A stretch of DNA of 62,230 bases. Source: Methylococcales bacterium (lineage in GTDB: Bacteria > Pseudomonadota > Gammaproteobacteria > Methylococcales > Methylomonadaceae). Below are positions 25,954 to 37,507 of the stretch, piece after piece. Made by a program: the position numbers and the translations under genes. Location: positions 1-62,230 of the forward strand of contig JAURYI010000019.1 of NCBI GenBank assembly GCA_030654015.1. Direction: 5' to 3'. How positions within the stretch are numbered: position 1 is the stretch's first letter; every line of letters starts with the position of its first letter. A model generated the notes under the pieces. The model saw nothing but the letters and a program-made list of their open reading frames with translations. It made no database searches and was not told the origin of the DNA.

Positions 25954-26724
25954 TTATTTGCTCTTTTTCGCGCCCATTGTTACATTTTGAGGACTTCCGT
26001 TTGCAATCGCCTGCCAATCAAATTCGGGAGTTCCCGCTTTCCATGAAACCGCATAGCCATTAGGGTACCTCAAATCAATCACTTCCATTGCATCAATCTG
26101 TTCTTGTTGTAATACTGTCAGAGTTTTTAAAAACCGCTGTAATTTTTGTAACTGATCACTGCGTCCCAATAATATTTCCAAACCGTTGGCTAATTTGATT
26201 TTCCATGCCCCGCGATTATTGATACTGAACTCTGCCAATTCCAACGATTGGTCTGCCAGAGTGGTTCTAACCCCTTTCATAATTTCCAACACTTTAATGT
26301 GTTGTTGTTCGGGCCCTGTCAGCACCATTAAATCATCAAACGGCGCGATACTCTTCGGTGTAAAAACGGCTCCCTGCTGACTAATCAGGCTTTTTTCTCC
26401 CCAACGAACGAACGGCTTTCTTTCGCTTACTCTTATATCAATAGCATCAGGCCAGACCCGCTTGACCGTCACTGACTCAACCCAAGGTAACGCGGATACT
26501 GCCGCATGAATGACTTGCACATCAATATCAAAAAAACCTGTTTTTACCAGTGGTTCTAATGCGGTTTTCACCTCATCCTTGCTTAAATATTGAAAAACGC
26601 CTTCGGTTCTAACATATTTAATGGGTAATGCTGTTTTTAAGTGAGTATCTAGCACATCCAGCCCATACTTCCAAGCTAATCCTGCGGACAATAATGCTAC
26701 CAGTAAAAACTTTGCCGCCGTCAT
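25954..26724 (-). CDS. ftsQ: Cell division protein FtsQ
   Basis: A bitopic divisome protein that links FtsB-FtsL to the ring. The short N-terminus and one membrane helix (about residues 4-20) are followed by a POTRA domain (about 37-105, with FDIDVQVIHAAVSALPWV and KRVWPDAIDIRVSERKPF) and the beta domain. The 256 residues are normal, though the cytoplasmic tail is very short, so a start further upstream is unlikely given the six-base gap to ddl. Confidence 0.95.
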   Translation of the reverse strand: MTAAKFLLVALLSAGLAWKYGLDVLDTHLKTALPIKYVRTEGVFQYLSKDEVKTALEPLVKTGFFDIDVQVIHAAVSALPWVESVTVKRVWPDAIDIRVSERKPFVRWGEKSLISQQGAVFTPKSIAPFDDLMVLTGPEQQHIKVLEIMKGVRTTLADQSLELAEFSINNRGAWKIKLANGLEILLGRSDQLQKLQRFLKTLTVLQQEQIDAMEVIDLRYPNGYAVSWKAGTPEFDWQAIANGSPQNVTMGAKKSK

Positions 26725-26730
26725 GGCTCC

Positions 26731-27651
26731 TTATCCTAAACTGGTTTCCAGAATCCGCCACACTAATGCGTCAAAATCAATACCTGCCTGTTTGGCTGCC
26801 ATCGGCACTAAACTATGATCGGTCATGCCGGGAACAGTATTGACTTCAATCAACTGGGTTTGTCCTGCGTCATCAATAAATACGTCCACTCGCCCCCAAC
26901 CTTTCACGCCGACCACTTCACAGGCTGTGACTGCCAACTGTTGCAAGTATTGCTCCTGTTGTTCAGGCAAACCGCACGGGCAATGATATTGTGTAGTCGT
27001 TGCCTTGTATTTGGCTTCATAATCATAAAACGCATTCGGTGTTTCCAGACGAATCACAGGCAATGCCTTACCACACAATACGGCAACAGTATACTCTTTA
27101 CCCGTGACCCATGCTTCTGCATACACATCACAGTTGTAATCAGCCGCGATTTTCAAAGCTTTTGCCAACTCGTCACGATTATTGGCTTTGCTCATGCCGA
27201 TACTTGAGCCTTCCTGTGCGGGTTTAACAATGACAGGAAAGCCTAATTTTTCGATACAGGCATCCAAATCCGCTTCCATTTTTAACAAAAACCACTTCGG
27301 TGTCACCAAGCCGAAACCCTGCCAGCACAATTTCGTTCTTAACTTGTCCATTGCCAACGCCGATGCCAGTACCCCGCTACCCGTATAAGGAAGTCCCAGC
27401 ACCTCTAACACGCCTTGCAATACACCGTCTTCACCGCCGCGACCATGAATGATATTAAACACTCTATCGGCATTAACACCGATTAAAGCATCAATGATAT
27501 TGCCTTTAACATCCACCGCAACCGCATCAATACCTTGTTGTTTTAACGCCTGATACACTGCCGCGCCACTGCGTAAAGACACTTCACGCTCTGCCGCTGT
27601 GCCGCCCATGACGACCGCGACTCGTCCAAATTGTTCTGGTTTTTTAATCAT
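26731..27651 (-). CDS. ddlB: D-alanine--D-alanine ligase (DdlB type)
   Basis: Makes the D-Ala-D-Ala dipeptide for the murein precursor. It is a 306-residue ATP-grasp enzyme, with VAVVMGGTAAEREVSL at the N-terminus, IHGRGGEDGVLQG, the ATP-site lysine region FPVIVKPAQEGSSIGM, and the metal-binding end LIEVNTVPGMTDHSLVP. It overlaps murB by eight bases and leads into ftsQ. Confidence 0.97.
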   Translation of the reverse strand: MIKKPEQFGRVAVVMGGTAAEREVSLRSGAAVYQALKQQGIDAVAVDVKGNIIDALIGVNADRVFNIIHGRGGEDGVLQGVLEVLGLPYTGSGVLASALAMDKLRTKLCWQGFGLVTPKWFLLKMEADLDACIEKLGFPVIVKPAQEGSSIGMSKANNRDELAKALKIAADYNCDVYAEAWVTGKEYTVAVLCGKALPVIRLETPNAFYDYEAKYKATTTQYHCPCGLPEQQEQYLQQLAVTACEVVGVKGWGRVDVFIDDAGQTQLIEVNTVPGMTDHSLVPMAAKQAGIDFDALVWRILETSLG

Positions 27652-28531
27652 GATTCATCTCGCTTGCCACACCCACCATACACACCTCAGTCGATAATAT
27701 CACGCCGTGTTGCTCCTTCACTTTCGTCTGTACATAGCTGATTAATTCTTCAATATTCGCCGCTGTTGCCTTGCCTGTATTGACAATAAAATTAGCGTGT
27801 TTTTCCGATACACAGGCACCGCCGATGCAGTAACCTTTTAAACCTGTTTGCTCTATTAACCGCGCGGCATAATCACCGTCTGGGTTTTTAAACACCGACC
27901 CGCAACTGGGTTGATTAGTCGGCTGGCTTTGGTTGCGTTTTTCCAGCAAGCCTTTAATTTTATGTTGACTGCTTACCGTATCGCCTGCGGGCAATTGTAA
28001 CAATGCACTTAAAAACCACTCGCCGTGCGCGCCTTTCACGGAGCGATAATTGACCGTAAAATCATGCGGTTGCCGTACTATCACCTCACCTTGCACGTTC
28101 AACATATCCACTTGTTTAACCAATGTCCACGTTTCGCCGCCGAATGCGCCCGCGTTCATTTTTAACGCACCGCCCATCGTACCGGGAATGCCCGCTAAAA
28201 ATTCCGCACCGACCAAGCCTTGTTCAGCACAAAACCGCGCAACATGAGCGCACGGGACACCTGCTTCCACATACACCGAACCATCCTCAGTACGGTACAT
28301 GGCTTTTAAACGTCCTTTGGTATTAATTACCGTGCCGCGTATGCCGCCGTCTCTTATCAGTAAATTAGAACCCAAGCCCATCCACAATACGGGTTCATTA
28401 GCGGGCAACTGTGCAATAAAGTCAATCAAATCAGCACGATCAAACGGGATGTACAGCGTATCGGCAATACCGCCGACCCGCCAACTGGTGTATTTCGCCA
28501 GTTTTTCATTGGTTAATAACCGTCCCTTCAT
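27644..28531 (-). CDS. murB: UDP-N-acetylenolpyruvoylglucosamine reductase
   Basis: A flavoenzyme that reduces the enolpyruvyl group to give UDP-MurNAc. The FAD-binding loop is [12 protein letters not shown] and the active-site region is YRSVKGAHG; the string [19 protein letters not shown] carries the catalytic serine and places it in the shorter type II MurB group. The 295 residues match that group. It overlaps both murC (4 bases) and ddlB (8 bases). Confidence 0.97.
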   Translation of the reverse strand: MKGRLLTNEKLAKYTSWRVGGIADTLYIPFDRADLIDFIAQLPANEPVLWMGLGSNLLIRDGGIRGTVINTKGRLKAMYRTEDGSVYVEAGVPCAHVARFCAEQGLVGAEFLAGIPGTMGGALKMNAGAFGGETWTLVKQVDMLNVQGEVIVRQPHDFTVNYRSVKGAHGEWFLSALLQLPAGDTVSSQHKIKGLLEKRNQSQPTNQPSCGSVFKNPDGDYAARLIEQTGLKGYCIGGACVSEKHANFIVNTGKATAANIEELISYVQTKVKEQHGVILSTEVCMVGVASEMNHD

Positions 28532-29967
28532 GCGTCTTTCAATGCCTCGGTTAAGAGTTGCGGCAACTGACTGGCAATCTGCCCGACATTACCCGCGCCC
28601 ATTGTTAGAATGACATCATCAGCTTTTACCACACTGGCTAAAATACCGGGTAATTCCTGCCAGTTTTCCACAAATATCGGTTCAACCTGTCCGCGCAAAC
28701 GAATAGCACGACTTAACGCCCGTCCATCCGCGCCTGCAATCGGAGCTTCACCTGCTGAATACACGTCCATTAAAATCAGCACTGCCACACCCGATAATAC
28801 ATGAGCAAAATCTTCAAATAAATCACGGGTGCGGGTGTATCGGTGCGGCTGAAATACCACGACCGAACGTCTGTCTGGCCATGCCTGTTTCAGGGCTTCC
28901 AAGGTCGCCGCAATCTCGCGCGGATGATGCCCGTAATCATCGACCAAGGTCAGCTTGCCATCACCGATAGGCAAATCGCCTTGCAGTTGAAACCGCCGTC
29001 CGACACCTTTGAATGCGCCCAGACTTTTAATAATCGCACTGTCTGCCACTTCCAGCCTACTGGCTACCGCAATCGCCGCCAAGGAATTCAGCATATTATG
29101 CCAACCGGGCATATTGAGGGTAACACGCAACGCAGGATAATCACCTTTGCGCAGTACGGTAAAATGGGTGTGCATTCCTTGTTGTTTAATATCAACGGCG
29201 CGAATATCGGCCTCTTCGTGGACACCGTAAGTCACGACTGGTTTGGATAAATGCGGCAATACTTCACGCACGCCTTCATCATCCAGACACATCACTGCCA
29301 AGCCATAAAACGGCAGATGATGTAAAAATTCAATAAACGTGTCCTTTAAACGTTGGAAACTACCTTGATAAGTTTCCATGTGATCTTGGTCGATGTTAGT
29401 GACGATAGCGATCATTGGCTGTAAATATAAAAATGACGCATCACTTTCATCGGCTTCGGCGACTAAATAATTGCCCAAACCTAATTTTGCATTCGTTCCC
29501 GCACTGTTTAAACGTCCGCCAATCACAAACGTGGGATCCAGTCCGCCTTCGGCAAGAATACTGGCGGTTAAACTGGTGGTGGTGGTTTTGCCATGTGTAC
29601 CTGCGACGGCAATGCCAAAGCGAAAACGCATCAATTCCGCCAGCATTTCCGCGCGTGGAATCACGGGAATACGTTGCAGATAGGCTTCATCAATTTCTTC
29701 ATTACTACGATCTATCGCGGTGGATGCCACCACCACATCCACGTTAGCGATATTGGCGCGTTTATGCCCAATGACAATGTTGATACCTAACTCTGCCAAA
29801 TGTTGGGTAACGCTACTTTCTTTAATATCAGAGCCTGAGACGGTATAACCCAAGTTGGATAACACTTCGGCAATGCCGCTCATGCCCGTACCGCCGATAC
29901 CGACAAAATGAATACGCTCAATATTACCTAAAGTCTGTACTAGTGTTTTAATGTGGGTCGTATTCAT
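28528..29967 (-). CDS. murC: UDP-N-acetylmuramate--L-alanine ligase
   Basis: Adds the first amino acid to UDP-MurNAc. The N-terminal domain shows [17 protein letters not shown] (UDP binding), the central ATP domain [11 protein letters not shown], and the C-terminal domain [12 protein letters not shown] and [13 protein letters not shown]. Length 479, as usual. Four-base overlaps with murG and murB indicate translational coupling. Confidence 0.98.
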   Translation of the reverse strand: MNTTHIKTLVQTLGNIERIHFVGIGGTGMSGIAEVLSNLGYTVSGSDIKESSVTQHLAELGINIVIGHKRANIANVDVVVASTAIDRSNEEIDEAYLQRIPVIPRAEMLAELMRFRFGIAVAGTHGKTTTTSLTASILAEGGLDPTFVIGGRLNSAGTNAKLGLGNYLVAEADESDASFLYLQPMIAIVTNIDQDHMETYQGSFQRLKDTFIEFLHHLPFYGLAVMCLDDEGVREVLPHLSKPVVTYGVHEEADIRAVDIKQQGMHTHFTVLRKGDYPALRVTLNMPGWHNMLNSLAAIAVASRLEVADSAIIKSLGAFKGVGRRFQLQGDLPIGDGKLTLVDDYGHHPREIAATLEALKQAWPDRRSVVVFQPHRYTRTRDLFEDFAHVLSGVAVLILMDVYSAGEAPIAGADGRALSRAIRLRGQVEPIFVENWQELPGILASVVKADDVILTMGAGNVGQIASQLPQLLTEALKDA

Positions 29968-31025
29968 GGTTTCGCCTCCGCGATACAGTAATTGGCAACG
30001 ACTTCCGTTGCATCCAAACGAGCAAGCCGCTGTGCCGCGTCGCTCATCGCATTCAAATTGTTAAGCATGAGGCTTAGTTGTTCAGCTAATGTTTCTTTGT
30101 TCAAGTCTTTTTGCATCAATAAAATGCCCGCATCGGCATCGGTTAAATACTTGGCATTCGCCGTTTGGTGATCGTCAATCGCACTGGGTAAAGGCACAAA
30201 AATAGCAGGAATTCCCACCGCCGCCACTTCACTGACTGTCATTGCCCCCGCGCGGCAAATCAATATATCCGCCCATTGATACACGGCTATCATGTCGCTG
30301 ATAAATGCCGTTGCCTCAGCGTCTATGCCCAAGGCTTGATAACGTTCTGCCACCTGCGTTTGCATCACTGCGCCTGTCTGGTGTTTTACCTGCACGCCCT
30401 GTGTGTGCCAATGAGCAATGGCTTCGGGAACGATTTCATTCAATATTTGCGCACCCTGACTGCCGCCGATAATCAGGATTTTTACGCCCTGTTCTATTGT
30501 TGGGGTTCGTTTCTCTCCCCAACCTACAAATTGTTTTCTTAACGGATTACCTGTACACGTCGCCTTGAACGAGGGTTTAAAACTATCAGGAAACGCTTCC
30601 AACACCCGATTGGCGATACGCGCCAATAAGCGATTGGTCGTACCGACTACCCGATTCTGCTCATGTATTACTAACGGAATGCCCAGCATTTTTGCCATTA
30701 AGCCACCCGGCCCTGCAACAAAACCGCCCATGCCCAGCACCACATCGGGCTTACGTTGGCGTAATATGGTTGCCGCCTGAACACAGGCTTTAAACAAGCC
30801 GAACACCGCTGTTATTTTTGATAACACGCCTTTACCGCGTATGCCCGCTACCGATATAGTGTCAAGAGCAATGCCGTTTTCAGGAATCACGCGACTTTCC
30901 AGACCTTTTTGTGTTCCCAGCCAACTGACTTGCCAACCTTTGTCCTGCAAAGATTGCGCAACAGCTAACGCAGGAAAGACATGACCGCCTGTACCACCTG
31001 CCATAATAACGATTCGTTTCGTCAT
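29964..31025 (-). CDS. murG: UDP-GlcNAc:lipid I GlcNAc transferase
   Basis: A GT-B glycosyltransferase on the inner membrane face that turns lipid I into lipid II. Motifs include [16 protein letters not shown] at the N-terminus, the second glycine loop [11 protein letters not shown] and the donor site [15 protein letters not shown] with [15 protein letters not shown]. The 353-residue length is normal. It follows ftsW after one base, which fits joint supply and use of lipid II. Confidence 0.98.
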   Translation of the reverse strand: MTKRIVIMAGGTGGHVFPALAVAQSLQDKGWQVSWLGTQKGLESRVIPENGIALDTISVAGIRGKGVLSKITAVFGLFKACVQAATILRQRKPDVVLGMGGFVAGPGGLMAKMLGIPLVIHEQNRVVGTTNRLLARIANRVLEAFPDSFKPSFKATCTGNPLRKQFVGWGEKRTPTIEQGVKILIIGGSQGAQILNEIVPEAIAHWHTQGVQVKHQTGAVMQTQVAERYQALGIDAEATAFISDMIAVYQWADILICRAGAMTVSEVAAVGIPAIFVPLPSAIDDHQTANAKYLTDADAGILLMQKDLNKETLAEQLSLMLNNLNAMSDAAQRLARLDATEVVANYCIAEAKP

Positions 31026-31026
31026 G

Positions 31027-32199
31027 CTAAACCCTTACGCCTTTGCCATTATTCAGCGACGTTGCCTTGAATTCGACATTTTCACTATGAACCCGAAATA
31101 ACAGGGCAACCGCGCAACACATAATCATCATACTACCGCCGCCATAGCTTATTAATGGTAAGGTCAAGCCTTTGGTGGGCAATAATCCCATATTCACACC
31201 CATATTGACGAAAGACTGAAAACCAAACCAAATACCCAAGCCGTAAGCCACAAATGCAGAAAATCGCTGCCCTGCCTGTTCGGCGGCTAAACCAACCGCA
31301 AAAATGCGCCAGATCAATAACGTAAATAATCCAACGACCGTGACCACGCCCAGCAAACCCAATTCTTCGGCTATCACCGAGAAAATAAAGTCGGTATGCG
31401 CTTCGGGCAAATAAAATAATTTTTGTACGCCGCTCCCCAAGCCGACACCTAACCACTCACCGCGTCCAAAAGAAATAAGGGCTTGGGTCAATTGAAAACC
31501 TGTATCTAACGGATCCGCCCACGGATCCATAAAACTGGTGACGCGCTTAAGTCGATACGGTGAAAACAACACCAATAAAACAACCAATGCCGCCACCGAG
31601 CCTAACAAGACAATAAATTGCGATAATCGCGCGCCAGCTAAAAACATAATGCCCATCGCAATCATCAAAATGACGACCGATGAGCCAAAGTCGGGTTCTA
31701 ATAACAGCAACACACACGCCATTGAGAACAATATTAAGGGGTTGAGCAAGCCAAACGCCGATTCTTGTACTGTCTGTTGATGCCGTGTTACATACCCTGC
31801 CATGTAAATAACAGAAAAAAACTTAATCACTTCGGAGACTTGTATGCGGATACCCCCTATCGACAGCCAGCGGATACTACCATTTACCTTGATACCCAAC
31901 CCTGGTATCAGCACCAGAATCAACAACAGTAAACCGACAATAAATAGCCACGCGCCCCATTTTTCCCACATTCGCAACGGCGTTGCGGCAATAAAAAAAC
32001 CCAGCACCAAACCAAAACCCGTATGCAGTAATTGCCGAGTCGGGTAATAAAATTCACTGCCAGTGACTTTCACGCCCAAATGCAGGGATGCAGAAGCCAC
32101 CATCACAAAACCAATCAGTAACAAACTGGAGCAGGCAAGCACCAGTAAAGGGTCAAAATGAAAACGTCCGTCTAATGACACTTTGAGTCGTTTATTCAC
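31027..32199 (-). CDS. ftsW: Septal peptidoglycan polymerase FtsW (SEDS family)
   Basis: A ten-helix membrane glycosyltransferase that polymerises lipid II at the septum with FtsI. Family motifs are visible: GSIRWLSIGGIRIQVSEV (catalytic-region periplasmic loop), LLLEPDFGSSVVI and the C-terminal KGLTLPLISYGGGSM. Length 390. It overlaps murD by four bases. The SEDS partner, FtsI, lies upstream in the same cluster. Confidence 0.97.
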   Translation of the reverse strand: MNKRLKVSLDGRFHFDPLLVLACSSLLLIGFVMVASASLHLGVKVTGSEFYYPTRQLLHTGFGLVLGFFIAATPLRMWEKWGAWLFIVGLLLLILVLIPGLGIKVNGSIRWLSIGGIRIQVSEVIKFFSVIYMAGYVTRHQQTVQESAFGLLNPLILFSMACVLLLLEPDFGSSVVILMIAMGIMFLAGARLSQFIVLLGSVAALVVLLVLFSPYRLKRVTSFMDPWADPLDTGFQLTQALISFGRGEWLGVGLGSGVQKLFYLPEAHTDFIFSVIAEELGLLGVVTVVGLFTLLIWRIFAVGLAAEQAGQRFSAFVAYGLGIWFGFQSFVNMGVNMGLLPTKGLTLPLISYGGGSMMIMCCAVALLFRVHSENVEFKATSLNNGKGVRV

Positions 32200-33566
32200 G
32201 CGACTAATGCCAGTACCGCCTGAGCGAACTGGTTGCCTCTGTCCTGATAATTTTTATATTGGTCAAGACTCGCACACGCGGGCGATAACAATACACTGTC
32301 ACCGTCACAGGCAAGACTTGCCGCTATCTGCACCGCCTGCACCATATTTTCCACACGATGCACAGGCACACAACCTGCCAATGCCTGCTCTATTAAATTG
32401 GCATCTTTGCCCATTAACACCACGCTTTTGGCTTTGTCTTTCACGACTGGGGTTAATTCCGTCATGTCCGCGCCTTTGGCATCGCCGCCTGCAATCAAAA
32501 TCACTTTACGCTCATAACCTTCCAATGCGGCAACGCAGGCACCGATATTGGTGGCTTTAGAGTCATTAACCCAAGTAATACCGTGTTTGTGTGCCACACG
32601 CTGCATTCTGTGTTCCAAACCTTTAAAAACTTTCAACGCCGAACACATAGCGGTCATATCCAGACCTACCGCCACACCCAAGGCCAATGCCGCCAGTGCG
32701 TTGGACGCATTATGTCTGCCTTCCAGCGGTAACTCCGCTAAGGGCATGAGCGGCGATTGGCGGTACATCAAGTATTCGGTATCGCCCTGATAAGCCAGAT
32801 AAAAATCTGCCTTGTCTTTGATAGAAAACGACAAGGTTTCGCGCTCGGCATCCTGCATAGCGGTAACTAAGGCATCATCCGCATTAATTACCATCACGCC
32901 ATCACCGAGATAAACGTGCTGTTTTTCTTGTGCGTATTCCGCTATATCGGCGTGCCGGTCTAAATGGTCGGCACTGACATTCAAGACCGTTGCCGCCGCC
33001 GCGTTTAATACCGAGGTGCGTTCCAATTGAAAACTGGACAGCTCTAAAACGTACATCTCGACATTTTTTGCCAATAAATCCAAAGCAGGTGTGCCTAAAT
33101 TACCACCCACGCCAACGCGTTTACCTGCCGCCTTTGCCATATCACCCAGCATGGTGGTCACGGTACTTTTACCGTTAGACCCTGTAATAGCGACTATCGG
33201 TACGTTGACCGCACAGGCAAATAAATCAATATCGCTGACTATTTTCGTGCCGTTGGCAACGGCTTTTATAATGGATTTTTCATGCAGTGATACGCCTGGA
33301 CTGACAATCAGGTGTGTGGCAACTTTAAACGCAGCATCATCGAAACCACCTGTAAAAACAGCGACATCGGGGGCATTTTGAAAAAACTCTTCATTTATCG
33401 GCGGTTTATCACGACTATCAACCATCGCAAAACTAAACCCTAACGGGAGTAAAAACCGCGCTACCGACATACCCGTAATCCCCAGTCCCACGACCAAAAT
33501 CTTGGCAGTTTTTGGGTCTAAGTCGAAGTGTGTTTTTAATGACTCGATAACGGCTACTTTATCCAT
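32196..33566 (-). CDS. murD: UDP-MurNAc-L-Ala--D-Glu ligase
   Basis: Adds D-glutamate to the precursor. The N-terminal Rossmann-like domain shows ILVVGLGITGMSVARFL, the central domain AITGSNGKSTVTTML, and the last domain WVNDSKATNIGACVAAL and LLSPACASLDQYKNY. Length 456. It follows mraY after three bases. Confidence 0.98.
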   Translation of the reverse strand: MDKVAVIESLKTHFDLDPKTAKILVVGLGITGMSVARFLLPLGFSFAMVDSRDKPPINEEFFQNAPDVAVFTGGFDDAAFKVATHLIVSPGVSLHEKSIIKAVANGTKIVSDIDLFACAVNVPIVAITGSNGKSTVTTMLGDMAKAAGKRVGVGGNLGTPALDLLAKNVEMYVLELSSFQLERTSVLNAAAATVLNVSADHLDRHADIAEYAQEKQHVYLGDGVMVINADDALVTAMQDAERETLSFSIKDKADFYLAYQGDTEYLMYRQSPLMPLAELPLEGRHNASNALAALALGVAVGLDMTAMCSALKVFKGLEHRMQRVAHKHGITWVNDSKATNIGACVAALEGYERKVILIAGGDAKGADMTELTPVVKDKAKSVVLMGKDANLIEQALAGCVPVHRVENMVQAVQIAASLACDGDSVLLSPACASLDQYKNYQDRGNQFAQAVLALVA

Positions 33567-33569
33567 GAC

Positions 33570-34652
33570 TTATCTCAATTTCAGCGTGGCTAAACCAATC
33601 AACACCAAAATAACGGTAATAATCCAGAAACGTACAATCACACGCGGCTCAGGCCAGCCTTTTAATTCAAAATGATGATGAATCGGAGCCATACGAAATA
33701 CCCGTTTGCCTGTTAATTTAAACGAGGCGACCTGTATGATGACGGATAGCGTTTCCATAACAAACACCCCGCCCATAATCACTAAGACGATTTCCTGTCT
33801 GACTAAAACTGCCAACACGCCCAATGCCGCGCCTAATGCCAACGCACCGACATCGCCCATAAACACCATGGCGGGATAGGTGTTGAACCATAAAAATCCC
33901 AGCCCCGCACCCACTAACGCGGCACAAAACACGATAAGTTCGCCCGAATTCGGTAAATAAGGAATCGCCAAATACTCCGAAAAACTCACATGACCCGACA
34001 AATACGCAAAAATGCCCAAACCCGCCGCCACCATTGTGGTCGGCATAATAGCCAAACCATCCAAGCCATCGGTTAAATTGACGGCATTACTGGTGCCGAC
34101 AATAACAAAATAGGTCAGCACGACGTAAGTCCAGCCCATATCCAGCATGACATCTTTGAAAAAGGGAATAATAAATTGGGTTTCTGCGGGTAATACCGCT
34201 GTTTTATACAAAAAAATCGCCGCCGTTAAACCGATAACCGACTGCCAGAAATATTTGGCTTTCGCTGATAAACCGTCGCTGTTACGTTTAACCACTTTAC
34301 GATAATCATCAATAAAACCGACTACGCCATAACCCATCGTAACCAGCAAAATCACCCAGATATAGCGATTACCCAAATCTGCCCATAATAAGGTACTGAA
34401 AGCAATCGCGACCAGAATCAACGTACCGCCCATAGTAGGTGTACCTGATTTTTGATAATGACTTTCAGGGCCTAATTCACGAATACTCTGCCCGATTTTA
34501 TTACCGCTTAATTTTCTTATCATCACAGGGCCGATAATAAGGGCAATGGTCAATGATGTTAATGCGCTTAGAATGGCTCGAAACGTCAGGTAATGAAATA
34601 CCCTGAAACTACTGTCGAAGTTCATTAAATATTCTGAAAAATAAAGTAACAT
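33570..34652 (-). CDS. mraY: Phospho-MurNAc-pentapeptide transferase
   Basis: A polytopic membrane enzyme that attaches the precursor to undecaprenyl phosphate (lipid I). The family signature around the magnesium-binding Asp residues is [20 protein letters not shown], the later loop [14 protein letters not shown] is present, and the end shows [17 protein letters not shown]. Length 360, ten predicted helices. It sits three bases from both murF and murD. Confidence 0.98.
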   Translation of the reverse strand: MLLYFSEYLMNFDSSFRVFHYLTFRAILSALTSLTIALIIGPVMIRKLSGNKIGQSIRELGPESHYQKSGTPTMGGTLILVAIAFSTLLWADLGNRYIWVILLVTMGYGVVGFIDDYRKVVKRNSDGLSAKAKYFWQSVIGLTAAIFLYKTAVLPAETQFIIPFFKDVMLDMGWTYVVLTYFVIVGTSNAVNLTDGLDGLAIMPTTMVAAGLGIFAYLSGHVSFSEYLAIPYLPNSGELIVFCAALVGAGLGFLWFNTYPAMVFMGDVGALALGAALGVLAVLVRQEIVLVIMGGVFVMETLSVIIQVASFKLTGKRVFRMAPIHHHFELKGWPEPRVIVRFWIITVILVLIGLATLKLR

Positions 34653-34655
34653 TAT

Positions 34656-36017
34656 TTAAATCCTAAAATTCTCAACCAAAGCGGCTGCTACATTTTCCAT
34701 ACGCCGCGCTCGTGAACCTTTAATCAACAGGGTTTCCTCACCTTTCAGCTCCTGTGTTAGGGTTGCAATCAATTCGTCTTGGGTGTCAAAAAAAGTCGCA
34801 CCCGCACCAAAAGCCTGCACGGTATGACGGGCATCATCGCCCACCGCCAATAAACGCACCACACCACTGGCTTTTATCATCTCGCCCATGTCTTTGTGGA
34901 TATTGACACTGTCGTCGCCCAGCTCACCGAACGCGCCTAAAATCAGCCACGGTGTACCTGTACAACTCGCCAGCACCGCCAAACCTGCTTTGAGTGATGC
35001 GGCATTAGCGTTATAACTGTCATCAATCACGATATTACCAAAGCGACTGACCAAGGGTTGCAAACGACCTGTAACGGGTTTTACGCTCTCCAAACCGTGT
35101 TTAATTTGCGCGAAGTCTATGCCCAAGGCAAGACACGCCGCCGCCGCTGCCAAGGCATTCATAACATTGTGTTGTCCTGCCACTTTTAATTGGATAGTGA
35201 TGCTCTGCTGTTGGTACAACAAATCAAAACGGGTCGTAAATTCATGCTCAACAATCGCAGCATTTATCGCTCGCGCCGTTACATCAGCCTCAGGATGCAA
35301 ACCAAACGAGATTATTTTTCTGTCACCCGCAACACCGCGCCAATAGTCAAAATAATCATCATCACGGTTTAAAATCGCCGTGCCGTCGGCTTTTAGGGTT
35401 TCAATAATCTCGCCTTTGGCTTTAGCAACCCCATCAATACTACCGAAGCCTTCAATATGCGCCGCGCCTGCATTATTCAGCACGACCACATCAGCCGCCG
35501 CATAAGTGCTGCTGTATTCAATTTCTTTGGCATGATTCGCGCCCATTTCAATAACGGCATAACGGTGTTGTTCATCAAGACGCAACAAGGTTAAAGGCAC
35601 ACCGATGTCGTTATTCAAATTACCTTGTGTGAACAACACTTCATGATTCACTGCCAAAATGGCGGCAATCATTTCTTTCACGGTGGTTTTACCGTTACTG
35701 CCCGTCACGCCGACCACGGATACCGCGAGTTGTTTACGCCACGCACCCGCCAGTTGCGCCAAAGCCAATGCGGTATTCTCCACAATAATATGTGGCAACG
35801 TGGTACTCACTCCGTCATTAACAATCGCGGCAATCGCACCTGCTTGCTGAGCTTGGTCAACAAACGCATTGCCATCAAAGTTTTTGCCTTTAATGGCAAT
35901 ATACAATTGCTTCGCTGTGATGGTGCGGGTATCAATATTGACTGACGCAAAACTGACATCTTCGCCAACTAATGTGCCATGTACAATATGTGCGCACTCG
36001 CTCAGTTTCATTTCCAT
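34656..36017 (-). CDS. murF: UDP-MurNAc-tripeptide--D-Ala-D-Ala ligase
   Basis: Completes the pentapeptide by adding the dipeptide made by DdlB. The ATP loop is GVTGSNGKTTVKEMI, followed by TQGNLNNDIGVPLTLLRL and EMGANHAKEIEY, and the third domain shows IDDSYNANAASLKAGL and LGELGDDS (here GAFGELGDDS). Length 453. It shares one base with murE. Confidence 0.98.
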   Translation of the reverse strand: MEMKLSECAHIVHGTLVGEDVSFASVNIDTRTITAKQLYIAIKGKNFDGNAFVDQAQQAGAIAAIVNDGVSTTLPHIIVENTALALAQLAGAWRKQLAVSVVGVTGSNGKTTVKEMIAAILAVNHEVLFTQGNLNNDIGVPLTLLRLDEQHRYAVIEMGANHAKEIEYSSTYAAADVVVLNNAGAAHIEGFGSIDGVAKAKGEIIETLKADGTAILNRDDDYFDYWRGVAGDRKIISFGLHPEADVTARAINAAIVEHEFTTRFDLLYQQQSITIQLKVAGQHNVMNALAAAAACLALGIDFAQIKHGLESVKPVTGRLQPLVSRFGNIVIDDSYNANAASLKAGLAVLASCTGTPWLILGAFGELGDDSVNIHKDMGEMIKASGVVRLLAVGDDARHTVQAFGAGATFFDTQDELIATLTQELKGEETLLIKGSRARRMENVAAALVENFRI

Positions 36018-37507
36018 TATTCAACTCTTATTTTCAACGCATTCAGTACACACGCACTGTCACTAAAAGGGAGGATGTTGCCGTTAATTTCCTGATAATC
36101 CTCATGACCTTTGCCTGCAATGACCACACAATCACCTGCTTTTGCTTGGCTGATTGCGTGTTGTATGGCTTGCTCACGGTTTTGAAGCACGGTCACTTTA
36201 TCGCTGTTTTTGCAACCCGCTAAAATAGCATTCACTATATCCAAGCCGTTTTCAAAGCGCGGATTGTCATCGGTAATAATGAGGTGATCTGCCCACTGTT
36301 CGGCACACGCCGCCATCTGCGGACGTTTGCCCGTATCGCGATTGCCACCGCAACCGAACACTACCCATAAATCCTGCGCACAATGTTTTTTGACACTGCC
36401 CAAGACTTTATCGAGCGCGTCAGGCGTATGAGCATAATCCACAAAAATCAGCGGCCGTTCACCACCGCCAAACCGTTGCATACGTCCTGTAACCGATTGC
36501 AAGTGCGCTAATTTTTTAGTCGCATCAGGCAAAGACACACCCAATGCCAACATTACCGCCAAGACGCACAACACGTTCTCGACATTAAAATCACCGTATA
36601 ACGGGATGATGACGGGGCATACTTCGCCACGCCAGCGCACATCAAATGCTATGCCAGCGGTAGTGTTGACAATGTTGTACGCTATAATTTGTTCATCGAC
36701 TGGTGCGGACGCATTGGTATGAGTCACGCCCCACACCTGCACGGTGTCGGGAACTGCCGCTAAAATCTGTTCATGATACGCATCATCCAGATTAACAACG
36801 ACAAAAGCCAAATCAGGCGTATGTAACAACGCTAATTTGGCTTGTAAATAATTTTCCATAGTGCCGTGATAATCCAGATGATCGCGGCTGATATTGGTAA
36901 ATACCGCACCCTTAAACTGCACTCCATTGACACGACCCTGCTCTAATCCATGCGAAGATACTTCCATTGCCACGGTTTTTTTAGTAGCCGCCAGAAGGCT
37001 TGCCAGTATGCGTTGTACTGCCAGTGCATCGGGCGTGGTATTCAGTGTTTTATTCAGATTGCCCCAATCACCCCAGCCGAGCGTACCGATAATGCCGCAC
37101 TCATCCAGAACCTGACTTAAAAACTGACTGCATGAGGTTTTGCCGTTCGTCCCTGTGATACCGATAACGTCCATAGACCGTGAAGGTTCACCATAAAATC
37201 GGGCAGCAATATCGCCTAAGACCTTAGCCAAGTTATCTATGGCAAGCAGTGGAATATCGGTAATCAGCCGCGCTGCGTACTCTGTACCACCACCCGCAGG
37301 ATCATAAACCAGCACACTCGCGCCTTGGGCTATCGCTTGTTCTGCATGGCTTAAACCATGTTGTTTTGAACCTACCAAGGCGATAAAAACATTGCCCGCC
37401 TGTACAGCGCGGCTGTCTAAAGTGATACCCGTAACAGATAATTCACCTGCTGTGTCAAAGTCGATCTCTGCGGCAGTCAATCCCGCTAATAAATGGCTCA
37501 GTTTCAT
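36017..37507 (-). CDS. murE: UDP-MurNAc-L-Ala-D-Glu--2,6-diaminopimelate ligase
   Basis: Adds the third residue of the stem peptide. The ATP loop is GITGTNGKTSCSQFL; the sequence DNPRFENG contains the DNPR motif that marks selection of meso-diaminopimelate instead of lysine, as in Gram-negative walls. The 496-residue length is normal. It overlaps ftsI by four bases. Confidence 0.98.
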   Translation of the reverse strand: MKLSHLLAGLTAAEIDFDTAGELSVTGITLDSRAVQAGNVFIALVGSKQHGLSHAEQAIAQGASVLVYDPAGGGTEYAARLITDIPLLAIDNLAKVLGDIAARFYGEPSRSMDVIGITGTNGKTSCSQFLSQVLDECGIIGTLGWGDWGNLNKTLNTTPDALAVQRILASLLAATKKTVAMEVSSHGLEQGRVNGVQFKGAVFTNISRDHLDYHGTMENYLQAKLALLHTPDLAFVVVNLDDAYHEQILAAVPDTVQVWGVTHTNASAPVDEQIIAYNIVNTTAGIAFDVRWRGEVCPVIIPLYGDFNVENVLCVLAVMLALGVSLPDATKKLAHLQSVTGRMQRFGGGERPLIFVDYAHTPDALDKVLGSVKKHCAQDLWVVFGCGGNRDTGKRPQMAACAEQWADHLIITDDNPRFENGLDIVNAILAGCKNSDKVTVLQNREQAIQHAISQAKAGDCVVIAGKGHEDYQEINGNILPFSDSACVLNALKIRVE